40,090 nt of DNA from Verrucomicrobiota bacterium (lineage in GTDB: Bacteria; Bacteroidota; Bacteroidia; Chitinophagales; UBA8649). Where the stretch lies: NCBI GenBank assembly GCA_017853115.1, contig JAFMKE010000004.1, positions 1 through 40,090 on the forward strand. The letters run 5' to 3'. The notes beneath the pieces are model-generated. The model did no database searches, was not told where the DNA came from, and worked only from the letters and a program-made list of their open reading frames with translations. The position numbers were made by a program, and so were the translations under genes. The stretch's first letter is position 1, and each line of letters starts with the position of its first letter. Shown one piece after another: positions 33,386 through 40,090 of this stretch.

Positions 33386-35352
33386 GAATCGTAATATTCG
33401 GAGCAGGTATAGCCGGTTTGGCTGCGGGTATTAGGCTTAAGCGCTTAGGCCATTCGGTGCACGTTTATGAACAAGCACCCCAGATGAATGATCAAGGGAA
33501 TGCCTTTTTGATGCATGATGATGGCCTAGATATTTTACGTGATTTAGGTGATGAAGAGAGGTTTGACCAAATGGGTGAAAATATTACGCACTTCAAGCTG
33601 AATGCGCATGAGGGTGAAGAAGTTAAGTCAATACGTTTAAGACCTTGGCGATGTTTTAAACGAAATCAAGTTATTCGTTATTTGTATGATGCTTTTGGTG
33701 AAGATCATATTACCCACAATGCATCATTTGAAAAGTTTGAATGGAAAGATGGTTTAGCTAAAACTGCTTTTCTTTCCAATGGTCAAAAGATTGAAGCGGA
33801 TTTTTTTATCGGCGCGGATGGAATTCACTCGAAGGTTCGAGAAGATGCCGTTTTTCAAGTCGAGTTCTCACCGGTGTTTACGTACGAACTTCTCGGATTT
33901 ATACAAAACCCAGAGTTGTACCAAGAACTTAAGACGAAATTTGTGAAGTATCAACATCGCACCAAGAGTATCGCCTGTGGCGTGTTGCCTGCTGCTAAAA
34001 ATGAACTTATCATGGTATTGCAGTTCGATCCAGCATTGATTAGGCAGGCCAATATTGATGATGCTGACCATGCAAGGATTTCTTCCTTTCTATTACAAGA
34101 TTTTCCGAAGGAATTGCAAGATCTTATGTCTCATCAGACATTTGATCAAACCTATATATGGAAGACCCGAGATTTCGATTTAATCCCACGTTTTCACAAT
34201 AAAAATGTGGTTGTGATTGGCGATGCAGCGCATGTAGCTCTTCCATTTTCAAGTTCTGGCACAACCAATGCCTTACTGGATGCAGAGAGTTTAGCTCATT
34301 TGGTTTTTAGTAATGAGAAAGTTGCATCCACTCCGGCTAAAATGGATAGGGCGTTAAAAGAATTTTATCGGAAGCGATCGAAAGAAGTTGGCCATCAAAT
34401 TCAGTTTGGTCGGGAGTTAAAAGACAAATTCTTAATGCCAAGTAAGCATCCCTTAGAGAATCAGCGTGTCCCTTTGGTTTTCAGACAACCGGAGAAAGAA
34501 GTGCGTCCACCAAAACACAGATATTTGCGTGTATTGTATTTTACTGATCCTATCTGTTCGACATGTTGGGCTATTCAACCACAGTTGAGAAAACTAGAGT
34601 TGGAGTTTGGAAATCAAATTCAGATACAGCATCGTATGGGTGGACTTCTTCCCCACTGGAAAGGGTATAATCGCTTTGGGATAAGCCAGCCATTGGATGT
34701 AGCTGAACATTGGGATGAAGTCGAATCTTGGTCGGGTATGCCAATGAACGGTGACATTTGGCGACATAATCCTTTACCTTCCTCTTATCCACCTTCGATT
34801 GCGTTTAAAGCTGCCCAAATACAGAGCGCTAAAAAAGCAATTATCTTTCTGAGAAGGATTCGTGAAGTTTTGTTTGTTGGACAACAGAATATATTAAATA
34901 TCCGTGTCTTGTATGATTTAGCCCTACAATCAGGGCTAGATGCTGCACAATTTTTACGTGATCTACCTGATTTGGCCAGCGAACGATTTAATGATGACTT
35001 GGACTTAAAAGATTCTTACGAAGTGAAAATTCTTCCTACCATGATATTCGAGAATCACACCGGGGAAGTTAGAAGGATTGAAGGATATAGAGAATACGAT
35101 AAATATGTGCAAGTCATTCGCGAGCTAAACCCCAATCTAAAAGTCAACACCTATCCTACAAGTGGAAAAGAGTTGTTTGATCGCTTTCCAAGTATGAGTT
35201 TAAAAGAGTTTATGTACCTAAGTAATCAAACAGAGGAGGATGCACTGAATGAATTAAAGGAACTTCAACAACACGAGGCTATTGAGATTTGGGAAACACC
35301 AAGAATGAAGTTGTACCTCAGTACACTGAAACTTCAACAGGGATTTGTTTAG
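33382..35352 (+). CDS. FAD-dependent monooxygenase fused to a YjbH/FrnE-type DsbA-family domain
   Basis: A 656-residue two-part protein. Residues 1-365 form a PHBH-fold flavin monooxygenase: FAD-binding G7-A-G-I-A-G12, the GADGIHSKVRE motif at 144-154, and the IGDAAHVALPFSSSG motif at 279-293. A short proline- and lysine-rich linker (about 368-380) leads to a thioredoxin-fold domain, LRVLYFTDPICSTCWAIQPQ (382-401). Its CxxC pair is C392/C395, and RMGGLLPHWKG follows, as in YjbH/SpxH and FrnE-type DsbA proteins. The last 60 residues (SLKEFMYLSNQTEEDALNEL onwards) look like a small winged-helix tail. The frame is continuous through the linker, so no frameshift is needed to explain the fusion. 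There is no signal peptide, so it is cytoplasmic. The PLP enzyme gene overlaps its start. Reaction and substrate are unknown. Confidence 0.88.
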   Translation: MRIVIFGAGIAGLAAGIRLKRLGHSVHVYEQAPQMNDQGNAFLMHDDGLDILRDLGDEERFDQMGENITHFKLNAHEGEEVKSIRLRPWRCFKRNQVIRYLYDAFGEDHITHNASFEKFEWKDGLAKTAFLSNGQKIEADFFIGADGIHSKVREDAVFQVEFSPVFTYELLGFIQNPELYQELKTKFVKYQHRTKSIACGVLPAAKNELIMVLQFDPALIRQANIDDADHARISSFLLQDFPKELQDLMSHQTFDQTYIWKTRDFDLIPRFHNKNVVVIGDAAHVALPFSSSGTTNALLDAESLAHLVFSNEKVASTPAKMDRALKEFYRKRSKEVGHQIQFGRELKDKFLMPSKHPLENQRVPLVFRQPEKEVRPPKHRYLRVLYFTDPICSTCWAIQPQLRKLELEFGNQIQIQHRMGGLLPHWKGYNRFGISQPLDVAEHWDEVESWSGMPMNGDIWRHNPLPSSYPPSIAFKAAQIQSAKKAIIFLRRIREVLFVGQQNILNIRVLYDLALQSGLDAAQFLRDLPDLASERFNDDLDLKDSYEVKILPTMIFENHTGEVRRIEGYREYDKYVQVIRELNPNLKVNTYPTSGKELFDRFPSMSLKEFMYLSNQTEEDALNELKELQQHEAIEIWETPRMKLYLSTLKLQQGFV

Positions 35353-35419
35353 TCAAATCGACAAGGATAACTTCCAGATTTATACTGTTTAGCCAAAGGC
35401 TTGTAATGTCGAATACTTT

Positions 35420-35836
35420 TTAAAAGCGTTCGAAGTGGCTAAAAAAGAAGTTCCCTTCGATTGCCGCATTTTCGTCACTATCACTGCCGTGAACTGCATT
35501 GCGACCAATATTTTCAGCAAAACGCTTGCGAATAGTTCCTTCTTCAGCTTCCGCTGGGTTGGTCGCACCGATTATTTTTCTGAAATCAGCCACGGCATTC
35601 TCTTTCTCTAAAATCGCAGCATAAATTGGTCCTTCTGTCATGAAATCAACCAATTCTCCAAAAAATGGACGCTCGGCGTGAACAGCATAGAAAGCTTGTG
35701 CTTGTTCTACAGTAAGTTGCGTATATTTCAAAGCAATCACTTTGAAGCCACTTTGCAAAATTTGATCAAGAATAGCACCAGCATGTCCATTAGCTGTTGC
35801 ATCGGGTTTAATCATTGTGAAGGTTCTATTTGACAT
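35420..35836 (-). CDS. ndk: Nucleoside diphosphate kinase
   Basis: Ndk balances NTP pools by moving the gamma-phosphate through a phosphohistidine. The 138-residue protein has [15 protein letters not shown] at the start, [17 protein letters not shown] in the middle and [12 protein letters not shown] with catalytic H116. Its length is normal. The ATG at 35836 was chosen because it begins the conserved [13 protein letters not shown]; a TTG at 35863 would add nine residues not seen in the family. A TATCTTTG element lies 35 nt upstream on the minus strand. It converges with the flavoprotein fusion gene across 67 nt that hold only a weak AGCC/GGCT dyad. Confidence 0.97.
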   Translation of the reverse strand: MSNRTFTMIKPDATANGHAGAILDQILQSGFKVIALKYTQLTVEQAQAFYAVHAERPFFGELVDFMTEGPIYAAILEKENAVADFRKIIGATNPAEAEEGTIRKRFAENIGRNAVHGSDSDENAAIEGNFFFSHFERF

Positions 35837-35871
35837 TATAATTTTTTTAGTGATAATTTTCAAATCTCGCG

Positions 35872-35879
35872 CAAAGATA
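35872..35879 (-). promoter_or_regulatory. -7 promoter element for ndk
   Basis: The minus strand reads TATCTTTG (exact TAnnTTTG), 35 nt before the ndk ATG. It is one half of a divergent promoter pair with the nrnA box at 35912-35919. Confidence 0.55.
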
Positions 35880-35911
35880 AGCTTATTAAACCCATTTTAA
35901 TAGATTAAATT

Positions 35912-35919
35912 TAACTTTG
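35912..35919 (+). promoter_or_regulatory. -7 promoter element for nrnA
   Basis: TAACTTTG matches TAnnTTTG and ends 4 nt before the ATG at 35924, predicting a leaderless or nearly leaderless message. No clear -33. Confidence 0.52.
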
Positions 35920-35923
35920 TCCT

Positions 35924-36928
35924 ATGAAGAATGAAATGCCGGCTATACGCAAACGTTTAAAGGATGCCAAACAGGTTATCATAACTACACACCTCAGTCC
36001 TGATGGCGATGCGATAGGTAGTTCTCTCGGGTTGCATCATTTCTTAACCCAAGAAGGTATTCCTTCTCAAGTTATTGTGCCTAATGCCTTTCCGAAGTTC
36101 CTGCAATGGCTAAAAGGGAGCGATGAAATTTGTGTTTTTGATGAGGATAAGGAACGAGCACAGCAATTAATTGAAGTTGCTGATGTGGTTTTTTGTTTGG
36201 ATTATAACGAAACTAAGCGCACGGGTCCTATGCAAGAAGATTTAGATAAATCTATGGCGTATAAAGTGCTCATTGATCACCATATCGGGAATCCGACTTG
36301 GCCAGATATTAATCTTTCCGTGGTGGGAGCGAGCTCAACGTGTGAATTGGTTTATGATTTCGCAGAGGCGTACAGTAATGGTGAATTGACTTTAAATCAA
36401 GATTTAGCTTACGCTTTGTATACGGGATTATTAACCGATACGGGCAATTTTCAGTTTTCTGCCACAACACCCAAGGTGCATATGCAGGCGGCTCGACTTA
36501 TAGAAGCTGGCGTTCAACCCGATCTAGTGCATAACCACATCAACAACAGTTTTGATGAGTTGCGCTTGCAATTTTTTGGATTTTGTGTTTCAGAACGGAT
36601 GAAGATATTGAAAGATCGCGGCATTGCCTACATGGCGCTAAGCAGAGAGGATATACAGCAATTTAATATTCAGACCGGCGGAACAGAGGGCTTGGTTAAT
36701 GAACCGATGAAGATTGCTAATATTGATGTGTCTATATTGCTGAAAGAAGATGAGGGAAAAGTGAAACTAAGTTTTCGGTCGAAACGAGATATTGATATCA
36801 GTGTATTTGCCCGTGAGTTTTTTCAAGGAGGCGGTCACCGCAATGCGGCTGGTGGGGTTTCTTTCGCTTCATTGGCAGAGACGGAAGAAGAATTAGTTAA
36901 ACGACTGAATAATTTTAACATTAGTTAA
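35924..36928 (+). CDS. nrnA: DHH/DHHA1 phosphoesterase, NrnA-like (oligoribonuclease/pAp phosphatase)
   Basis: Cytoplasmic enzyme expected to degrade short RNA oligonucleotides and 3'-phosphoadenosine 5'-phosphate. The 334 residues show the DHH motifs in order: THLSPDGDAIGSSLGL, CLDYNETKRTGPM, LIDHHIGNP and GLLTDTGNFQFSATTP. The C-terminal DHHA1 substrate domain has the glycine-rich GGGHRNAAGGVSF. Length fits NrnA (about 310-340) rather than RecJ, which is far longer. It is divergent from ndk and followed, across a 69-nt gap with its own -7 box, by two immunophilin lipoproteins. The same order (ndk, DHH protein, GldI) is, as I recall, common in flavobacteria. Confidence 0.92.
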   Translation: MKNEMPAIRKRLKDAKQVIITTHLSPDGDAIGSSLGLHHFLTQEGIPSQVIVPNAFPKFLQWLKGSDEICVFDEDKERAQQLIEVADVVFCLDYNETKRTGPMQEDLDKSMAYKVLIDHHIGNPTWPDINLSVVGASSTCELVYDFAEAYSNGELTLNQDLAYALYTGLLTDTGNFQFSATTPKVHMQAARLIEAGVQPDLVHNHINNSFDELRLQFFGFCVSERMKILKDRGIAYMALSREDIQQFNIQTGGTEGLVNEPMKIANIDVSILLKEDEGKVKLSFRSKRDIDISVFAREFFQGGGHRNAAGGVSFASLAETEEELVKRLNNFNIS

Positions 36929-36932
36929 AACC

Positions 36933-36956
36933 TTGGGATTCCCAATGCCCGGCATT
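36933..36956. promoter_or_regulatory. Two adjoining dyads ahead of the FKBP lipoprotein promoter
   Basis: TTGGGA-T-TCCCAA (36933-36945) adjoins AATGCC-C-GGCATT (36944-36956), each with perfect 6-bp arms. They lie just 5' of the TATCTTTG box. Either a weak terminator of nrnA (a few T residues follow) or an operator pair. Confidence 0.35.
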
Positions 36957-36960
36957 TTGC

Positions 36961-36968
36961 TATCTTTG
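36961..36968 (+). promoter_or_regulatory. -7 promoter element for the immunophilin pair
   Basis: TATCTTTG matches TAnnTTTG, 29 nt before the ATG at 36998. A TTG at 36933-36935 stands 25 nt upstream, a slightly long spacing, and is part of the first dyad. Confidence 0.5.
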
Positions 36969-36997
36969 CGACTTATTATTGATTACAAAAAAGAAAA

Positions 36998-37696
36998 ATG
37001 AAAAAAATAGCACACTTTATTACGATAACTGCATTGGCCAGTTTTGTCCTATTGGCATGTAACCAATCTTCTAATTCGAAGGATGGTGAAGTATCCCTGA
37101 CAACTATGGAGGATAGTTTAGCCTATGCTTTGGGCGTGAGCATTGGTGAAAACTTGAAACAATCTGGGTTTGACGAGCTCAACACAGCGGCAATGAATCA
37201 GGCATTGAAAGATGTCTACGGCGGAGATAGTACGCGTATGTCGGTAGAAGATGCTACCATGATAATTAATGATTTCATGATGGCTAAAACGGAAGCTGAG
37301 GCTGCGGGAGCCAAGCAAGCTGGTCAAGATTTTCTTGCTTTTAATGCGGAACGCGAGGGAGTAGTTACGACTGCAAGCGGTTTGCAGTACGAGGTAATTA
37401 CAGAGGGGACAGGTGCCTCTCCGAGTGCAACAGATCAAGTGACGGTTCATTATCACGGCACTTTGATTGATGGAACTGTTTTTGATAGTTCTGTCGACAG
37501 AGGACAGCCAGCTACTTTCCCTTTGAATGGTGTTATTCCGGGATGGACGGAAGGTTTACAATTTATGAAAGAAGGGGGTAAAACAAAGTTGTTCATTCCT
37601 TCTGATTTAGCGTACGGAGATCAAGGTGCAGGTGAGCTTATTGGTCCGGGAGCCACGCTTATTTTTGAAGTGGAATTGATTAAAGTTGGTCAGTAA
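36998..37696 (+). CDS. FKBP-type peptidyl-prolyl isomerase lipoprotein (GldI/Mip-like)
   Basis: Predicted periplasmic lipoprotein of 232 residues that speeds proline isomerisation in exported proteins. The signal MKKIAHFITITALASFVLLAC ends with a lipobox cysteine (C21). An FKBP-N type helical dimerisation region (about 35-110: DSLAYALGVSIGENLKQSG) precedes the FKBP domain (about 125-232), with TVHYHGTLIDGTVFDSS, FPLNGVIPGWTEGLQFMKEG and AYGDQGAGELIGPGATLIFE. Most residues that line the FKBP active site are kept. GldI of gliding flavobacteria is a lipoprotein of this kind. The position behind nrnA and ndk supports that reading, but I leave the symbol open because similar lipoproteins serve general folding. 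Confidence 0.9.
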   Translation: MKKIAHFITITALASFVLLACNQSSNSKDGEVSLTTMEDSLAYALGVSIGENLKQSGFDELNTAAMNQALKDVYGGDSTRMSVEDATMIINDFMMAKTEAEAAGAKQAGQDFLAFNAEREGVVTTASGLQYEVITEGTGASPSATDQVTVHYHGTLIDGTVFDSSVDRGQPATFPLNGVIPGWTEGLQFMKEGGKTKLFIPSDLAYGDQGAGELIGPGATLIFEVELIKVGQ

Positions 37697-37723
37697 CACG
37701 TTTATTGGTAAAAGATTATTAAT

Positions 37724-38758
37724 ATGAATGGTTTAAAATTTTTAATTCTAAGTTTAGCTTTAATCGTTGCATTTGGGTGCAATGCAGGAGGCAAAAAAAA
37801 AGACGGTAAAATGTTTGCAGAAATAACTACTACACAAGGTATCATTAAGGTTCAATTGTTTTACAAAGAAGCACCAATGACGGTGGCTAACTTTGTTGCT
37901 TTGGCTGAAGGTGAAATGAAAAATGAGGCGAAAGAATTAGGTGTTCCTTACTACGATGGATTGAAATGGCATCGCGTAATCAGTAAAGCGCAAGGAAGTG
38001 GCCAAGATTTTATGATTCAAGGTGGCGACCCTATGGGTAATGGAATGGGTGGTCCTGGATATCAGTTTCCCGATGAAATTGTAGATAGCTTAAAGCATGA
38101 TGTTCCCGGTGTTTTATCTATGGCGAATGCGGGTCCGGGTACGAATGGTAGCCAGTTTTTTATCACCATCGTTCCTACACCGTGGTTGGATGGAAAACAT
38201 ACGGTTTTCGGTAAAGTTGTGGAAGGACAGGATATCGTAAATAAAACCCGTCAAGGCGACACGATTGAGTCGGTTAAGATTATCCGAGAAGGTAAAGATG
38301 CTGAGAAATTCAATGCACCAGAAGTCTTTGAGCAGCAGCTTGAAGCATTGAAGCAGGCTGAATTGGACAAGGAAAATGCGGAGAAAGCAGTTTTGGAACA
38401 GTTCATTAAAGACCACTATCCGGAAGCGCAACAAACTGCCTCTGGTTTGTATTATGTGCACACTGTTGAAGGTACAGGTACTCAGCCAACCGCAGCCAAT
38501 CAAGTGGAAGTACATTATGAAGGCAGATTCATGGATGGCAATGTCTTCGATAGTTCAATAGCGCGTGGCCAAACGATTACCTTTGGCTTGGGTCAGGTGA
38601 TTAAAGGCTGGACAGAAGGACTACAGTTAATGAAAGAAGGTGGTAAAACTACCTTAATTATTCCTTACCCATTGGCTTATGGTGCTGCGGGACGACCGCC
38701 GCAAATTCCTGCGAAATCGACTTTGATTTTCGATATAGAATTAATAAAAGTAAAATAA
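37724..38758 (+). CDS. Dual-family immunophilin lipoprotein: cyclophilin-FKBP fusion
   Basis: A 344-residue lipoprotein with two different prolyl isomerase domains. The signal MNGLKFLILSLALIVAFGC ends in a lipobox cysteine (C19), followed by a lysine-rich stretch. A cyclophilin domain (about 30-190) shows APMTVANFVALAEGE, YYDGLKWHRVI, DFMIQGGDPMGNGMGGPGYQ, MANAGPGTNGSQFFIT and WLDGKHTVFGKV. A charged helical linker (about 200-232) leads to an FKBP domain (about 243-344) with VEVHYEGRFMDGNVFDSS, VIKGWTEGLQLMKEGG and YGAAGRPPQIPAKSTLIFDI. Both keep their main active-site residues. The FKBP half closely resembles the upstream lipoprotein, pointing to a duplication. It follows that gene by 27 nt in one operon and ends in a strong terminator. 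Confidence 0.92.
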   Translation: MNGLKFLILSLALIVAFGCNAGGKKKDGKMFAEITTTQGIIKVQLFYKEAPMTVANFVALAEGEMKNEAKELGVPYYDGLKWHRVISKAQGSGQDFMIQGGDPMGNGMGGPGYQFPDEIVDSLKHDVPGVLSMANAGPGTNGSQFFITIVPTPWLDGKHTVFGKVVEGQDIVNKTRQGDTIESVKIIREGKDAEKFNAPEVFEQQLEALKQAELDKENAEKAVLEQFIKDHYPEAQQTASGLYYVHTVEGTGTQPTAANQVEVHYEGRFMDGNVFDSSIARGQTITFGLGQVIKGWTEGLQLMKEGGKTTLIIPYPLAYGAAGRPPQIPAKSTLIFDIELIKVK

Positions 38759-38760
38759 TA

Positions 38761-38787
38761 AAAAGAGCGCTCATTGAGCGCTCTTTT
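38761..38787 (+). terminator. Rho-independent terminator after the immunophilin operon
   Basis: A 12-bp perfect stem, AAAAGAGCGCTC / GAGCGCTCTTTT (38761-38772 and 38776-38787), with an ATT loop, starts 2 nt after the stop codon of the cyclophilin-FKBP gene. The A/T flanks would let it work in both directions. Confidence 0.92.
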
Positions 38788-38824
38788 TTGTCTCAATCGT
38801 CTGGTTCTAAAAACCTGTTAAGCC

Positions 38825-38856
38825 TTGAACAAAAAAGCGATTTCTTTGTAACTTTA
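38825..38856 (+). promoter_or_regulatory. Probable promoter of the sterol desaturase-family gene
   Basis: TTG at 38825-38827, a 21 nt spacer and TAACTTTA at 38849-38856 fit the Bacteroidota pattern with one mismatch (final A for G). The ATG at 38862 is 5 nt downstream, again predicting almost no leader. Confidence 0.42.
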
Positions 38857-38861
38857 GACGC

Positions 38862-40090
38862 ATGGAAGCTTACGCTCAGGCATTGAATATTGCAATTCCT
38901 TTTTTCACGCTTTTGATTGTGATTGAGATCTTGTATGGTGTATACAAAAAGCAGGTTACCGCCAATCTACCTGATACGATTTCTAGTCTGAGCAGTGGGA
39001 TTACGAATATTACGAAAGATGTGCTGGGCTTAATCATTGCGGTTGTATCTTACCAGTGGGTAGAAGAGAACTATGCTTTTTTTGATTTTGGCGTAAGTTG
39101 GTGGATGTTCCCTTTAGTCTTTGTATTGAAAGATTTCGCTGGATATTGGATTCATCGCTTCGAACATATGGTCAATTATTTTTGGAACAGACACATGATT
39201 CATCACAGTAGTGAAGAATATAATTTGGCTTGTGCATTAAGACAGTCCATTTCAGAAATTTTTAGTTTTTCTATACTCTTTATGTTTCCTTTGGCGCTCC
39301 TTGGTGTTCCAACCGCTGTATTCGCTATTGTAGCTCCGATTCATTTGTTTGCTCAGTTTTGGTATCATACCAGACTAATTGGTAAACTGGGTGTTCTAGA
39401 GAAGTTTATGGTTACACCTTCGCATCACAGAGTGCATCACGCCATTAATGATAGGTATATTGACAAGAATTTTGCTCAAATTTTTATCATTTGGGATAAA
39501 TGGTTTGGTACCTTTCAAGAGGAGTTAGAGGATGTGCCACCGGTTTATGGTGTGAAGAAAGCCGTTGCTACCTGGAATCCCATCTTAATCAATTTTCAAC
39601 ATGCTGGAAGGATTTGGCTGGATTTCTTTCGCACTAAAAGTTGGAAGGACAAGGCAAGAATTTGGTTTATGCCAACAGGCTGGAGACCTGAAGATGTCAA
39701 AGAGCGATATCCAATAGAAATTATTGAAGATCCATATAAGCAAGTCAAATACATGGCTCCCATGAAGATATGGGTGAAAGTTTGGAGCAGTGCACAGTTG
39801 GTTTTTACCTTGACCACAGCTATTTTTTTCTTTAATAACATTGGCTTGATTGGTTTCCCAAATGCTTTTTTTGTGGGCGCTTTTGTTTTCCTTTCAGTTT
39901 TTAGTTACACTGCTGTAATGGATGGTAAAGCGTATGGCGGAATAATCGAAATAGTAAAAGCTTTGGTGGCTGTTATGGGTATATATTGGCTTACTCAAAG
40001 CAACATTTTTTCGTCAACTTGGATATTTCTATTGCATATCCTTGTCGTTTATCACTTGGTTTGCATTCTGCTTGCAGTGATATTTTTAGT
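38862..40090 (+). CDS. Sterol desaturase / fatty acid hydroxylase family membrane protein, 3' truncated
   Basis: The frame runs open from ATG at 38862 to the window edge, at least 409 residues. It belongs to the fatty acid hydroxylase superfamily (PF04116), membrane di-iron enzymes. The histidine clusters are complete: H98-RFE-H102, H111-MI-H114-H115 and H188-H189-RV-H192-H193, with an extra H169. Several spans precede and surround them. After about residue 300 the chain continues with at least three more spans, longer than simple hydroxylases. This recalls alkylglycerol monooxygenase (TMEM195)-type proteins; that subtype is an inference. Substrate may be a lipid, ether lipid or carotenoid. 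A near-consensus promoter lies directly upstream, after a strong terminator, so it starts its own unit. Confidence 0.86.
   Translation, partial: MEAYAQALNIAIPFFTLLIVIEILYGVYKKQVTANLPDTISSLSSGITNITKDVLGLIIAVVSYQWVEENYAFFDFGVSWWMFPLVFVLKDFAGYWIHRFEHMVNYFWNRHMIHHSSEEYNLACALRQSISEIFSFSILFMFPLALLGVPTAVFAIVAPIHLFAQFWYHTRLIGKLGVLEKFMVTPSHHRVHHAINDRYIDKNFAQIFIIWDKWFGTFQEELEDVPPVYGVKKAVATWNPILINFQHAGRIWLDFFRTKSWKDKARIWFMPTGWRPEDVKERYPIEIIEDPYKQVKYMAPMKIWVKVWSSAQLVFTLTTAIFFFNNIGLIGFPNAFFVGAFVFLSVFSYTAVMDGKAYGGIIEIVKALVAVMGIYWLTQSNIFSSTWIFLLHILVVYHLVCILLAVIFL

Noticed and set aside
39596-39841. 81-codon minus-strand frame near the right end
   Set aside because: Lies opposite the sterol desaturase-family gene, which has complete histidine clusters; the minus frame shows no domain.
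1-40090. CRISPR arrays, tRNA or rRNA genes, insertion sequences, prophage or integrative element ends
   Set aside because: No regular direct repeats with spacers, no recognisable cloverleaf or rRNA segment, and no transposase, integrase or phage structural protein found; gene content is uniformly chromosomal.

Overview
The window is ordinary-looking, AT-rich chromosome of a member of the Bacteroidota, most likely a gliding or T9SS-bearing flavobacterium-like lineage. The support is: a PorP/SprF-family protein; DUF4292, DUF4837 and DUF4270 lipoproteins; a Bat (aerotolerance) cluster; a stand-alone homocysteine-binding half of MetH; GldI-like immunophilin lipoproteins beside a DHH phosphoesterase; almost no Shine-Dalgarno sequences; and repeated TAnnTTTG promoter elements ahead of operon heads. 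Genus or family cannot be decided from the sequence alone. I see no tRNA, rRNA, insertion sequence, prophage, CRISPR array or obvious genomic island.

Layout. 1-401: 3' truncated rnhB (minus). 532-8516: envelope and export genes (lipid-linked sugar flippase, sugar nucleotidyltransferase, secreted TPR protein, DUF4292 lipoprotein, EnvC-like coiled-coil protein, TatA), then gatA. 8598-11781: DUF4837 lipoprotein facing PorP/SprF and a GNAT-like transferase across a shared terminator. 11835-16619: ridA, then batB-batC-batD-batE, tightly packed. 16616-20023: one-carbon and DNA-repair genes (metH N-terminal module, metF, alkD-like, recO). 20155-23409: Gfo/Idh/MocA dehydrogenase, a lipoprotein, and an initiating sugar-phosphate transferase. 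23414-27846 (minus): membrane-anchored patatin-like protein, beta-helix lipoprotein, ComF. 28081-31996: short GT5-type protein, DUF4270 lipoprotein, glmS. 32219-35352: PLP enzyme overlapping a flavin monooxygenase fused to a YjbH/DsbA-type thioredoxin domain. 35420-38758: ndk divergent from nrnA, followed by two immunophilin lipoproteins, the second a cyclophilin-FKBP fusion. 38862-end: 5' part of a sterol-desaturase-family membrane protein.

How the genes fit together. Much of the window serves the cell envelope: glycan precursor supply (glmS, nucleotidyltransferase), lipid-linked sugar initiation and flipping, murein hydrolase activation, outer-membrane lipoproteins and periplasmic folding. 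The rest is housekeeping (gatA, ndk, recO, metF). The most unusual item is the flavin monooxygenase/thioredoxin fusion with its overlapping PLP enzyme. The next most unusual are the patatin fused to a membrane domain and the GT5 N-half protein lacking the usual nucleotide-sugar motif. I found nothing that clearly amounts to a new multi-gene defence or mobile system.
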